Below, in pieces: positions 19,542 through 28,707 of a stretch of DNA of 64,000 nt. The notes under the pieces are model-generated. The model saw only the letters and a program-made list of their open reading frames with translations. It had not been told where the DNA came from and made no database searches. Position 1 is the stretch's first letter; every line of letters starts with the position of its first letter. The position numbers were made by a program, and so were the translations under genes. The DNA comes from Adhaeribacter swui. GTDB lineage: Bacteria; Bacteroidota; Bacteroidia; Cytophagales; Hymenobacteraceae. The stretch is from positions 1,364,001 to 1,428,000 of the forward strand of contig NZ_CP055156.1 of assembly GCF_014217805.1 (NCBI RefSeq), read 5' to 3'.

Positions 19542-20102
19542 TTATAATTGACTAGTGTAAGAATTATCTTTTAATTTATTTTTTAAACGTAGTAAGCTGG
19601 TACTAATCGAATCATCAATTTGCACATCGCCAATACGTAAAACAAAGCCCCCAATTAAGCTTGGATCTACTACTTCTTCCAGAACTACTGTGCTCATGCC
19701 AGTGCGGTTTATCACCAACTGGTTAAACTCAGCCCGTAAAGCTGGAGTAAGCGGAGTGGCCGTAGTAACCTGGGCTTTTTGTACTTTTTTCAACAAATTG
19801 TACTGAGTTAAAAATTCCGTAGCGACGCTGCCAAGTACAGCTTCCCGGTTTTTTTCTGTTATAATGGTAAAGAATGATAAAGTTAGATCGTTTACTTTAC
19901 CGGTAAATATTGCTTTTAATACTGCCAGCTTCTTATTGTGCTTTACAATAGGATTACGGAGCATTAAACTTAAATCGCGGCTAGCGGTTACAGTTTGGTT
20001 AAAAAGCAACATATCCTGATAAACATTCTCCAGAATACCTCTTTCCTCCGCTAATTCAATAAGCGATTTAGCATAGCGGGAAGCAACTCTAACGTTGGAC
20101 AT
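19542..20102 (-). CDS. atpH: ATP synthase F1 delta subunit
   Basis: 186 residues. N-terminal helical domain ([18 protein letters not shown]) and the C-terminal signature [33 protein letters not shown] match the OSCP/delta family, which joins the F1 head to the peripheral stalk b subunits. It is placed between atpF and atpA, as in most F-type operons. Confidence 0.94.
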   Translation of the reverse strand: MSNVRVASRYAKSLIELAEERGILENVYQDMLLFNQTVTASRDLSLMLRNPIVKHNKKLAVLKAIFTGKVNDLTLSFFTIITEKNREAVLGSVATEFLTQYNLLKKVQKAQVTTATPLTPALRAEFNQLVINRTGMSTVVLEEVVDPSLIGGFVLRIGDVQIDDSISTSLLRLKNKLKDNSYTSQL

Positions 20103-20155
20103 ATATTATTGATTGGTTGCTAGCTTTTAGTTGGGAATAAATCTTTTACTAAGAA

Positions 20156-20650
20156 CTAATTTAATTTTACGTCTTTTAAATATTCTTGCACTAAAGCTTG
20201 CTGCGTTCCGGCATCGCGCAGTTCATGTTTTAAAATACGCTCAGCAATTTCTATCGAAACTGTTGCCGCTACATTTTTAACTTCAGCTAAAGCAGATTTC
20301 TTTTCGTTTTCAATTTCTGCTTTTGCTTGCGCAAAAATACGGTTACTTTCAATGCTTGCCCGGTTTTTTGCATCTTCAATTATTGTACGGCCATTATCAG
20401 CCGCTTCTTTCAGGATGCGATCCCGTTCAATACGGGCTTCCTGCAAAAGTTTTTCGTTATCGGCTTTTAAAGCCTGCATTTCTAATTTTGCTCTTTCGGC
20501 CATACTTAAAGCCGATTCGATAGATTGCTCCCGCTCGCGCAAAGACGCCATAATAGGCCGCCAAGCAAATTTAGATAGTAAAAATAAAACCAGAATAAAG
20601 GTAATGGTTTGCCAGAAAATAAGGCCTATACCCGGGGTTACTAATTCCAT
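20156..20650 (-). CDS. atpF: ATP synthase Fo b subunit
   Basis: 164 residues. One N-terminal membrane helix (GIGLIFWQTITFILVLFLLSKF, about 7-28) is followed by WRPIMASLREREQSIESAL and a long amphipathic helix that dimerises as the peripheral stalk. Typical alternating charged residues (AERAKLEMQALKADNEKLLQEARIERD) run to about 130. It is separated from atpE by a 149-nt gap containing a strong stem-loop, whereas most other genes in the operon are closely spaced. Confidence 0.93.
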   Translation of the reverse strand: MELVTPGIGLIFWQTITFILVLFLLSKFAWRPIMASLREREQSIESALSMAERAKLEMQALKADNEKLLQEARIERDRILKEAADNGRTIIEDAKNRASIESNRIFAQAKAEIENEKKSALAEVKNVAATVSIEIAERILKHELRDAGTQQALVQEYLKDVKLN

Positions 20651-20736
20651 TTAATTATTTTTTCGATTAATACTGGTTAAAACCAATTTTTAAATTCACT
20701 TTTTAAACAATCACAATAACGACTTATCTTCATTCT

Positions 20737-20792
20737 AATTTCCAGCTACCCGCGCTAGAAGGCATGCCCTAAGAGCCGGGCAGCCGGAAATT
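20737..20792 (-). promoter_or_regulatory. Stem-loop between atpE and atpF
   Basis: Two 16-base arms pair around a 24-nt loop, beginning eight bases after the atpE stop. Read as minus-strand RNA, the two positions that do not match as DNA become G-U pairs (AAUUUCCGGCUGCCCG against CGGGUAGCUGGAAAUU), so the stem is continuous only in the atp transcript. There is no T-run, so a role as an mRNA stabiliser, processing site or partial attenuator favouring atpE is more likely than full termination. Confidence 0.7.
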
Positions 20793-20799
20793 AAAGCAT

Positions 20800-21078
<279 letters not shown>

Positions 21079-21107
21079 TTAAAAAGTGAAAAAAATTAAA
21101 AAAGTGT

Positions 21108-22166
21108 TTAGTGTGCTCCATGTCCCATATCGTCGGCGTGGTCATGCTCTTCCACAGCGCCGCCAAAATACATAGAGGTTAATAAGGTAAATACATAAGC
21201 TTGCAATAAGGCTACAAATAACTCCAGAAAGTTCATAAAGATGGCAAAAGCCACACTAATTGGCCCGATGGCAAAACTTTTAAAAATGAATATCAGCGAA
21301 AATAAACTTAAGATAATAATGTGCCCCGCAGTAATGTTAGCAAATAACCGGACCATTAACGAGAACGGCTTAGTTAAAATACCTACCAGTTCAATCGGAA
21401 TCATAATGGGCAATAAAGCCGCCGGCACTCCCGGGGTTTTAAAAATGTGCGCCCAATAAGCTTTGTTTGAGCTAAACAAGGTTATTATTAAGGTAAACAC
21501 CGCTAATACCAACGTAACAGCAATGTTACCCGTTAAATTAGCGCCACCAGGCATTAATCCCAGCAAGTTATTAAACCAGATAAAGAAAAATATCGTGAGC
21601 AAATACGGCAAGTAACGCTCGTACTTCGGACCAATATTGGGTTTAGCAATATCATCGCGGATAAACAGAATGATTGGCTCAAAAAAGGACTGAATGCCGC
21701 GAGGAGCTTTGCCCCGGTTAGTCTTATACCGGCCAGCTATGGTAAAGAATATAATTAATAGTAAAGCTACACTTAAAAACAACGAGGCTACGTTTTTAGT
21801 AATAGAGAAATCCAGAGGGCCAACGTGCTTTTCTTTACCATCGGCTGTTGTTTCGGTTACAGGCTCTCCTTCTTCGTTGGCGTAATAAATATGCCCGTGC
21901 TCTAATACGTAGCCTTTGTAAGAAACTAATTGGTGATGCTCGTTATAAAAGTTACTGGACGAAAAAACTTCCAAGCCGTTTTTACCATAAACAATTACCG
22001 GCAAATGCAAAACGAAATTATCGGCAAAATGCCAGGAATAATCATCCGTAATGTGATGCGTAATCATGCTACCCGGATCAAATTTAGTCTCCTCGTGCGC
22101 GGGTTCAGCGGCAGTAGCAATAAAAGAAAAGAAAGAAAATAGTACAACAAGTAACTTCTTCATCAA
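21108..22166 (-). CDS. atpB: ATP synthase Fo a subunit
   Basis: 352 residues, longer than the roughly 270 of E. coli because of an N-terminal signal-peptide-like segment (MMKKLLVVLFSFFSFIATAA) and a roughly 110-residue extracytoplasmic region (HHITDDYSWHFADNF...), both usual in Bacteroidota. The core has IPIELVGILTKPFSLMVRLFANITAGH with the essential Arg that faces the c-ring Glu, and a His/Asp-rich C-terminus (EEHDHADDMGHGAH). It provides the two half-channels for protons. Confidence 0.94.
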   Translation of the reverse strand: MMKKLLVVLFSFFSFIATAAEPAHEETKFDPGSMITHHITDDYSWHFADNFVLHLPVIVYGKNGLEVFSSSNFYNEHHQLVSYKGYVLEHGHIYYANEEGEPVTETTADGKEKHVGPLDFSITKNVASLFLSVALLLIIFFTIAGRYKTNRGKAPRGIQSFFEPIILFIRDDIAKPNIGPKYERYLPYLLTIFFFIWFNNLLGLMPGGANLTGNIAVTLVLAVFTLIITLFSSNKAYWAHIFKTPGVPAALLPIMIPIELVGILTKPFSLMVRLFANITAGHIIILSLFSLIFIFKSFAIGPISVAFAIFMNFLELFVALLQAYVFTLLTSMYFGGAVEEHDHADDMGHGAH

Positions 22167-22205
22167 GAGAGTTTTATATAAAGACCTTTATCAACAATTA
22201 AAAGG

Positions 22206-22589
22206 CTATAGCTGCTTTTTTGAATTTCGGCGCAAGTTAGTCAGAATGTGGTAAATTTCAAACCCAGTAAACAGAAAATAAAGTAAAAAGAAATTTAAAG
22301 TAAACTGCAGCTCGCGCTCCGCAGAAAAGTACACGTAAATAAAAACAACTCCCATGCACATGAGCACCCGAAAGGCCGTTGCGCCCATGTAATACATTTG
22401 AAAATTACCCGGATCGCTTTTGCTGCCCATAGTAATAATGTAGTAGGTAAAACCCGTAACAAATACAAAAAATAATACCATGTACCAGAAATACGGATGA
22501 ACCAGGTTATAACCTTGTAAATAAACAAGGGCGCCAGCCACCAGCACCAGAAATAGAGTAACAAAAAGCAAATTTTTAAAAAAAGACAT
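22206..22589 (-). CDS. Small membrane protein of the atp operon
   Basis: 127 residues with four hydrophobic helices (about 4-24, 32-53, 67-86 and 95-115). It lies between the AtpI-like gene and atpB on the same strand, 39 nt before atpB. This place is usually taken by an AtpI/UncI-type protein that assists c-ring assembly, and a similar role is likely by position. No motif confirms it, so the product is best called an ATP-synthase-associated membrane protein of unknown function. A long reading frame inside it on the same strand is a frame shadow. Confidence 0.7.
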   Translation of the reverse strand: MSFFKNLLFVTLFLVLVAGALVYLQGYNLVHPYFWYMVLFFVFVTGFTYYIITMGSKSDPGNFQMYYMGATAFRVLMCMGVVFIYVYFSAERELQFTLNFFLLYFLFTGFEIYHILTNLRRNSKKQL

Positions 22590-22732
22590 ATATTAGTTAC
22601 GTAAAAAACTAAAGGTTAATAAACTACTTGTACTTAATTATATAACAGGGAAATTCAGATTAAATAATGACGGGTTATTTTCCTAATTAGCATTTAACTT
22701 GACAGCGACTGTAACTAATTATCGTATCAAAA

Positions 22733-22966
22733 TTACTTCATTACCGAAACAATAATTTTATAAATAGAACCAATTACTCCCAGCAGCATAAACAAGATGG
22801 TAAACCAAGGATTTTTATTGCCTAAATAAGCATCCAGCCGCATGCCGCCGTAGGCCGCTATTCCCAATACAATCAGCATTTGAAAGGCCAGGCCAGAGTA
22901 CTTCATGTAAGATTGTAACTTGCTTTTTTCTGCGTCAGAGTTTTTAGAAGAGTCTTCGGATGCCAT
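22733..22966 (-). CDS. AtpZ/AtpI family protein
   Basis: 77 residues starting MASEDSSKN. A longer version starting nine codons upstream would begin before the predicted transcription start, so the internal ATG is preferred. After a charged N-terminus come two membrane helices (YMKYSGLAFQMLIVLGIAAYGGMRLD and FTILFMLLGVIGSIYKIIVSVM), the AtpZ/F0F1-assembly family pattern. Family members help assemble the c-ring or carry Mg/Ca. First gene of the atp operon, 143 nt before the next. Confidence 0.75.
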   Translation of the reverse strand: MASEDSSKNSDAEKSKLQSYMKYSGLAFQMLIVLGIAAYGGMRLDAYLGNKNPWFTILFMLLGVIGSIYKIIVSVMK

Positions 22967-22982
22967 AACGGGTGCTGATTTA

Positions 22983-22990
22983 CAAAAGTA
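22983..22990 (-). promoter_or_regulatory. Candidate -7 element of the atp operon (TACTTTTG)
   Basis: On the minus strand TACTTTTG matches TAnnTTTG and lies 16 nt before the ATG of the AtpZ/AtpI-like gene. No exact -33 TTG at the usual spacing. Its position decides the start of the first atp gene, because a longer reading frame would begin upstream of the expected transcription start. Confidence 0.45.
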
Positions 22991-23173
22991 CAACTTTAAT
23001 TAATTTTAGAGAAACTGGTCCTTCGGTTCAATTGTTGTGCCTCGTAATTAGTAACAGATAAAAGGTTCTGTTTACGAATATTGTATCAGCCATACAAAAA
23101 TGGTTATTTTTAACCTTTAATTACTTTAGGCGTTATCCGTGTAGTTGGTTAAATACTTTTTACTGATTGATAT

Positions 23174-26100
23174 ATGTTAAATCCATTGGTAAAACGTTAT
23201 TCAAAAGATTACCCGGTTATTAATCCTTATATCCTACGTAGCACTTATACCTCTTACGTTTTGAAGAAAAAAAATTTAAATATTCTTCTTCTTTTTGCCA
23301 CTAGTTTTTTATTCTGGCAATGTGCCAGTTCCGAAAAATCAGGAATGCTGGGCCAGGTCTATCATAATACTACGGCGCAATACAATGCTTATTTTTTAGG
23401 TAGCGAACGATTAACCGCGGCCGAGGCTAAAATTACCAAAGCTTCGCTGGATGATTATAACCATATTTTACCGCTGTTCCCGAATACAGATACTGCTTTT
23501 ACTTCCCAGTTTCGCCCAGAGTTTGAAGAAGTAATCAAGAAAGCTTCTTTCGCCATAAAAAAACACCCAAAGAGTAAATGGACCAGCGACAGCTACATTT
23601 TGGTGGGCAAAGCGCGTTACTTTATGGGAGATTTTGATGAGGCTATTAGAACATTCCGGTTTGCTAATACCAGCAGCAAGAAAGACCAGGTGCGGTACCG
23701 CGCCCAAGTTTGGTTAATGCGCTGTTTTATTGCCCAAGGCGATTTCGAAAGCGCCGCTGCTGTTTCGGATTTATTAAAAAAAGTAAAACTGAACAAGAAC
23801 AATGCAATCCATTTATTTTTAAACCGGGCAGAATACCATTTACAACAAAAAGACACGACCTTAGCAATCAATAATTTAAAATTGGCCATCCCGATCATGA
23901 AAAACAAGGATTACCAGGCTCGAGCCCGGTTTATTCTTGCCCAACTGTATCAGGCAACCAACCAAAATAAACAAGCTTTTGATGTTTATACCCGCATTGT
24001 AAAACATAACCCTCCTTACGAACTTGGTTTTTACAGCAAGTTAAACTTAGGGCAAGTAACCGAGTTATCTAACCCCGACGATAAAGCCCGGGTTGATAAA
24101 TACTTTACTAAACTGTTAAAAGATCCTAAGAACCTTGATTTTAAAGATAAGATCTATTACGAGATGGCCCGTTTTGCCTTAAAACAGCAACAATACGAGC
24201 CAGCTTTGGCGTATTTACAACAATCAACTAAAGCGCCGTCTACCAATGAAACCCAAAAAGCATATTCGCATTTACTAGCCGGTAAAATTTATTACGAAAA
24301 TCTACAAAAATATAACTTGGCTTACGCTTACTACGACAGTGCGGTACAGGCAATGGATCCCATTAGCGTGGATTACCAGGCGGCCTCGGAACGGCGGGAT
24401 GTTTTAAAAGAATTTTCTACGCATTATACCACGGTACAAACGCAAGATAGCTTGCAGGCTTTAGCCCGCCTGGATTCTGCCAGTTTAAACAAGCGCATTG
24501 TTACAATCTTAGAACAAAGGGCTCAGCAAAGGCTGCGACAAGAACAACAACTAGCCAATGATGCCTCAAACCAAAGTAACTTATCAAATTTAAGTTTTGG
24601 TTTAAACAATGGAAATAACCGACGGGGCAACAACGCTAATTCGGGAGGTACCTGGTACTTTGATAATCCAGCTTCGGTAGCCCGGGCTCGGGCGGAGTTC
24701 GTACAAAAGTGGGGAAACCGGCAGTTACAAGATAACTGGCGTTTGTCTAGTTTAGCGTCCTCTGTAGCTACGCAATCTCCCACCAATACGGCAAACACCC
24801 CGGATAAAGGACCCGATAATACAGCTCCGGACTCAATCGCGAACAACCCGGCAATAGCTCGCCAAGAATTGCTTCGTGATATACCCAATAGTCCGGAAAG
24901 GCTGCAGGAATCTAATAATTTAGTGGAAGAAGCCCTTTTTAACTTAGCTAATATTTATCAGCAGCAGTTAAACGAACCAGTGCGAGCGGCCGAAACTTTC
25001 GAGAAATTACTACAGCGATTCCCGGCTACAAAACATAAATCAGAAGCATACTATAGTTTGTACCTAATTTACCAGGAACAAAAAAGCGATAAAGCTAAAA
25101 CCTACGCCGATTTAGTTAAAAAAGAACTCCCGGGAAGTAAATACGCCAGATTAATTGATCAGCCTGATTATTTAAAACAGGTTTTAGCTAATAACAATAA
25201 AGCCCGGCAACTGTATGATTCCGCGTTTGTAAATTACCATCGCCAGCGCTATCCGGTGGCCATTACTCTGGCTAACCAGGTACAACAGCAATACCCGGAC
25301 AGTGAACTGGCCGACCGGGTGGCTTATCTTAAAGTTTTGCTCGCTGGCCGCACGCAAAAACCGGAAGTATTTAAAACAGCTGTAAGACAGTTTATCGAAC
25401 AGTATCCCAATAGCACGCTTATTCCTAATGCCGAAGAAATTTTAAATTCTTTTGAAGCTTACGAAAGCGGTAAGTTATCCTTAGCGGAATTTAATAAAAC
25501 CAGAGTTCAAAGAAAGACCGCTCCCGACGTACCGGAGGTTACCGAAGAAGAACCAATTGCGGAAGAACCAGTAGAGGAAACGGTAACAGAAGAACCAGTT
25601 GCGCCGGAACCAGCCGAAGCAGAATTACCCCGGCCAAACCGCCGGAGGCCGCAACCTAGACAAAACAAAAACAACCCGGCCGCTCCCGTTGAAGAAGCTC
25701 CTTCGGATGTAACCGACACCAATTCTGAACAAGCAGATCCGGTAGCTGCCGAACAAGATACCGTAACCCAAGCCGTAGACCCGGTAGAAAACACTACTCC
25801 TGGGGCAGGCAATAATGCAGCGCCAGCTACCGAGGCAACTCCTACGCCTACAACTCCGGCTCCGGTTACTCCTGCACCTGCTGAGCCAAAAGCTAGTTAT
25901 ACAGCAAACCTGACTACCCCGCATTTGGTAGTAGTGGCTTATCCTAAAAATAACCCGGCATTTAAAGATATACTTACTAAAATGAATGCCTACAATGCCA
26001 AGTATAACCTGGCCGATAAGTTAACAGTAGATTCTACTTCTTTTAACGGTACAACTAATTTTTTAATTATTAAGGAATTTGATGCAGGTAAAAAGGCAGC

Positions 26101-26260
26101 CAGTTATGCTACGAAACAAAAGGCGCCGCAATCGCCTTTAAGTAAGATTAGAGGAATAGAATTTGCTACCTTTGCTATCTCTTCTGAAAATTTACTGATT
26201 CTAATGAAAGAAGGTAAATTAGAGGATTACCTGGCTTTCTATAAAAACACTTATTTCTAA
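23174..26260 (+). CDS. porW: Type IX secretion lipoprotein PorW/SprE (TPR)
   Basis: 1028 residues. A hydrophobic leader (NILLLFATSFLFWQ) ends at a Cys followed by ASSEKSGMLGQVYHNTTAQYNAYFLGSERL, the N-terminal pattern of PorW/SprE lipoproteins. Tetratricopeptide repeats follow (residues about 100-470 and 575-760), then a low-complexity Glu/Pro/Thr-rich linker (about 775-920) and a compact C-terminal domain (HLVVVAYPKNNPAFKDILTKMN). PorW/SprE is required for type IX secretion and gliding in other Bacteroidota and contacts the GldKN ring. The leader is preceded by 33 extra residues; a TTG at 23261 would give a conventional lipoprotein start. Followed three bases later by a PBP gene. Confidence 0.83.
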   Translation: MLNPLVKRYSKDYPVINPYILRSTYTSYVLKKKNLNILLLFATSFLFWQCASSEKSGMLGQVYHNTTAQYNAYFLGSERLTAAEAKITKASLDDYNHILPLFPNTDTAFTSQFRPEFEEVIKKASFAIKKHPKSKWTSDSYILVGKARYFMGDFDEAIRTFRFANTSSKKDQVRYRAQVWLMRCFIAQGDFESAAAVSDLLKKVKLNKNNAIHLFLNRAEYHLQQKDTTLAINNLKLAIPIMKNKDYQARARFILAQLYQATNQNKQAFDVYTRIVKHNPPYELGFYSKLNLGQVTELSNPDDKARVDKYFTKLLKDPKNLDFKDKIYYEMARFALKQQQYEPALAYLQQSTKAPSTNETQKAYSHLLAGKIYYENLQKYNLAYAYYDSAVQAMDPISVDYQAASERRDVLKEFSTHYTTVQTQDSLQALARLDSASLNKRIVTILEQRAQQRLRQEQQLANDASNQSNLSNLSFGLNNGNNRRGNNANSGGTWYFDNPASVARARAEFVQKWGNRQLQDNWRLSSLASSVATQSPTNTANTPDKGPDNTAPDSIANNPAIARQELLRDIPNSPERLQESNNLVEEALFNLANIYQQQLNEPVRAAETFEKLLQRFPATKHKSEAYYSLYLIYQEQKSDKAKTYADLVKKELPGSKYARLIDQPDYLKQVLANNNKARQLYDSAFVNYHRQRYPVAITLANQVQQQYPDSELADRVAYLKVLLAGRTQKPEVFKTAVRQFIEQYPNSTLIPNAEEILNSFEAYESGKLSLAEFNKTRVQRKTAPDVPEVTEEEPIAEEPVEETVTEEPVAPEPAEAELPRPNRRRPQPRQNKNNPAAPVEEAPSDVTDTNSEQADPVAAEQDTVTQAVDPVENTTPGAGNNAAPATEATPTPTTPAPVTPAPAEPKASYTANLTTPHLVVVAYPKNNPAFKDILTKMNAYNAKYNLADKLTVDSTSFNGTTNFLIIKEFDAGKKAASYATKQKAPQSPLSKIRGIEFATFAISSENLLILMKEGKLEDYLAFYKNTYF

Positions 26261-26263
26261 TTC

Positions 26264-28576
26264 ATGGCTTCGCCTAAAACAAATAATTATTATTCTAAAA
26301 TTATTTCTGCTATCTGGTTAATTTTTATTGCCGGATTACTGGGTTTAGGTTTATACGTTTACGCTGTAAGTATAAATTTTTTAAATTTATTTGGTGAGTT
26401 ACCCGATTTTAGAGCCCTCGAAAACCCCAAGAGTGTATTAGCTTCGGAAGTATATTCAGAAGATAATGTATTAATGGGTAAGTATTTTTTAGAAAACAGG
26501 TCTCCGGTTGATGAACTACGCGACCTGCCCCAGAACCTGATAGATGCGCTTATTGCTACCGAAGACATCCGTTTTGAAGAACACTCCGGCATTGATTTTA
26601 AAGGCTCTTTTGCCGTAATCTATTATAAACTTACTGGCAAGCAAGACCGCGGCTCAAGCACGCTTACCCAACAATTAGCCCGTAATTTATTTCGTACCCG
26701 CACCGACTTAAACAAAGGCCTTTTAAGTTCGGTGCCGGGTATGCGCATGCTCATTATCAAAACCAAAGAATGGATAATGGCCATCCGGCTGGAGCGCTCT
26801 TACTCCAAAAGAGAAATTTTGCTCATGTATTTAAATACCGTTGATTTTGGTTCCGGTGCGTTCGGGATTAAATCAGCAGCCAAAACTTTTTTTAACAAGG
26901 CCCCCAAGGATTTGCAATTACAGGAATCTGCCGTACTAGTGGGTTTGCTGAAGGGTCCTTCTTACTTCAGCCCGGTTAAAAACCCGGAACGGTCTTTACT
27001 GCGCCGCAATACGGTAATTGACCAAATGCAAAAGTACGGCTTTATTCAGGCCACTGAAGCAGAACAGGCTAAAAGCACAGAAATTGCTCTTGACTACCGT
27101 GTCGAAAATCAAAATACCGGTATTGCGCCCTATTTCCGGACGGAGTTAAGTAAGTTTCTGTTGCGCTGGTGCAAAGAAAACGGCTATAACCTGTACGAAG
27201 ACGGTTTAAGAATTTACACCACTATCGATTCGCGGATGCAGCGCTATGCCGAAGAAGCCGTGCGCGAGAACATGGAAAAACAGCAAAAGCTGTTTGCCAG
27301 CTACTGGAAAGGCCGCGAACCCTGGACCTATGATAATGGCGCTACCATAAAAGGTTTTTTGGAGCAGCAAATAAAGCTTACAGATCGCTACAAAGCTTTA
27401 AAAGCACGCTACGAAGACAATGAGGATTCTATCAATTACTACCTGCGCAAGAAAATACCAATGAAAGTATTTACCTGGGAGGCCCCCGGCGAAAAAGAAG
27501 TAGTAATGAGTCCCATGGACTCGCTGGCTTACTACAAACGCTTTTTAAATACGGGCTTTATGGCTATGAACCCATTAAATGGCTACATTAAAGCCTGGGT
27601 GGGTGGCAACAATTACAAATATTTTAAATATGACCACGTAAAACAAGGGCGTCGGCAACCGGGCTCTACGTTTAAACCGGTAGTATACCTAGCCGCTATT
27701 GATAATGGATATTCGCCGTGTTACCAGGTTATGGATGTGCCCGTTACCTTTCCCGCCGAAGATGGTCGCCCCCCTTACACCCCAAAGAATGATGATAACG
27801 TATTTTCCGGGCGTTCCTTTGATCTGCGCGAAGCTTTAGCTTTTTCAAAAAATTCGGTTACTGCCCACTTGGTGCAAAAATTAACGCCGGCCGTAATAGT
27901 AAAATATGCCGAGCGCTTAGGCTTTTCTTCTAAAATTGAGCCAGTACCAGCCGTGGGTTTTGGTTCCAGCGATGTGTCGTTGTACGAAATGTGTGGGGCT
28001 TACGGTACTTTTGTAAATAGTGGCAAATGGACAGAACCCGTTTACCTTACCCGCATTGAAGATAAAAACGGTAATTTACTGCTCAACTTCGTACCAAAAT
28101 CACGGGATATTATCAGCGAAGAAACGGCTTACTTAATGGTGCATTTGTTAAAAGGCGGCGCTGATATAAAGGGTGGCACTTCTTACTATGGCCTTCGTTT
28201 CCGACATAAACTTAAAAACGAAATTGGCGCTAAAACCGGCACTACCAGCAATTATTCCGATGCCTGGTTTATGGCCATTACGCCCGATTTAGTTTGTGGA
28301 TCTTGGGTTGGCGGCGAAAACCGGAGCATTCACTTCCGGAGTGCGGCTTACGGGCAGGGAAATAAATTAGCCCTTCCACAATACGGCTTGTTTATGCAAA
28401 AAGTACTCGCGGATAAAAGTATTGCCATTAATACTGGCCCATTCCCGAAACCTACTGCACCGTTAACAGTAGAAATTGATTGTGCCAAGTACAATAATAT
28501 GGGCGGTTTACCGCAAGACTCGGTTAACCAAAATGAAATTTTAAACCCAAATATTCAACTGGACGAAGGGATTTAA
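26264..28576 (+). CDS. Class A penicillin-binding protein (PBP1A-type)
   Basis: 770 residues: one N-terminal membrane anchor (about 13-38), glycosyltransferase 51 domain with E100 in IATEDIRFEEHSGID and RGSSTLTQQLARN, then a transpeptidase domain with the Ser nucleophile in PGSTFKPV (SxxK), SKN in AFSKNSVTAH, and KTGTTSNYSDAWF (KTG). It polymerises and cross-links peptidoglycan in the periplasm. Its ATG comes three bases after the porW stop, so both are one transcription unit; coupling of a cell-wall synthase and a secretion lipoprotein by gene order is worth noting. Confidence 0.93.
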   Translation: MASPKTNNYYSKIISAIWLIFIAGLLGLGLYVYAVSINFLNLFGELPDFRALENPKSVLASEVYSEDNVLMGKYFLENRSPVDELRDLPQNLIDALIATEDIRFEEHSGIDFKGSFAVIYYKLTGKQDRGSSTLTQQLARNLFRTRTDLNKGLLSSVPGMRMLIIKTKEWIMAIRLERSYSKREILLMYLNTVDFGSGAFGIKSAAKTFFNKAPKDLQLQESAVLVGLLKGPSYFSPVKNPERSLLRRNTVIDQMQKYGFIQATEAEQAKSTEIALDYRVENQNTGIAPYFRTELSKFLLRWCKENGYNLYEDGLRIYTTIDSRMQRYAEEAVRENMEKQQKLFASYWKGREPWTYDNGATIKGFLEQQIKLTDRYKALKARYEDNEDSINYYLRKKIPMKVFTWEAPGEKEVVMSPMDSLAYYKRFLNTGFMAMNPLNGYIKAWVGGNNYKYFKYDHVKQGRRQPGSTFKPVVYLAAIDNGYSPCYQVMDVPVTFPAEDGRPPYTPKNDDNVFSGRSFDLREALAFSKNSVTAHLVQKLTPAVIVKYAERLGFSSKIEPVPAVGFGSSDVSLYEMCGAYGTFVNSGKWTEPVYLTRIEDKNGNLLLNFVPKSRDIISEETAYLMVHLLKGGADIKGGTSYYGLRFRHKLKNEIGAKTGTTSNYSDAWFMAITPDLVCGSWVGGENRSIHFRSAAYGQGNKLALPQYGLFMQKVLADKSIAINTGPFPKPTAPLTVEIDCAKYNNMGGLPQDSVNQNEILNPNIQLDEGI

Positions 28577-28707
28577 AGCTCATTCCGGATAACCACAGTT
28601 GGTTTCATTAAAGGTTATCACCACGTATTTATACCGGGCAAGTTATTTATCAATTTTTAAAAAATTTCAATTATAAGAAGTTAAAAATCAGCGATAAGGA
28701 AGAAGTT

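Noticed and set aside
22295-22564. Second frame within the 127-residue atp membrane protein gene
   Set aside because: Frame-shifted shadow; the longer frame has regular helices and fits the operon spacing.
25507-25924. Two antisense frames opposite the PorW linker, rich in Ser/Gly/Thr and Arg/Cys
   Set aside because: They are the reverse complement of the Glu/Pro/Thr low-complexity linker.
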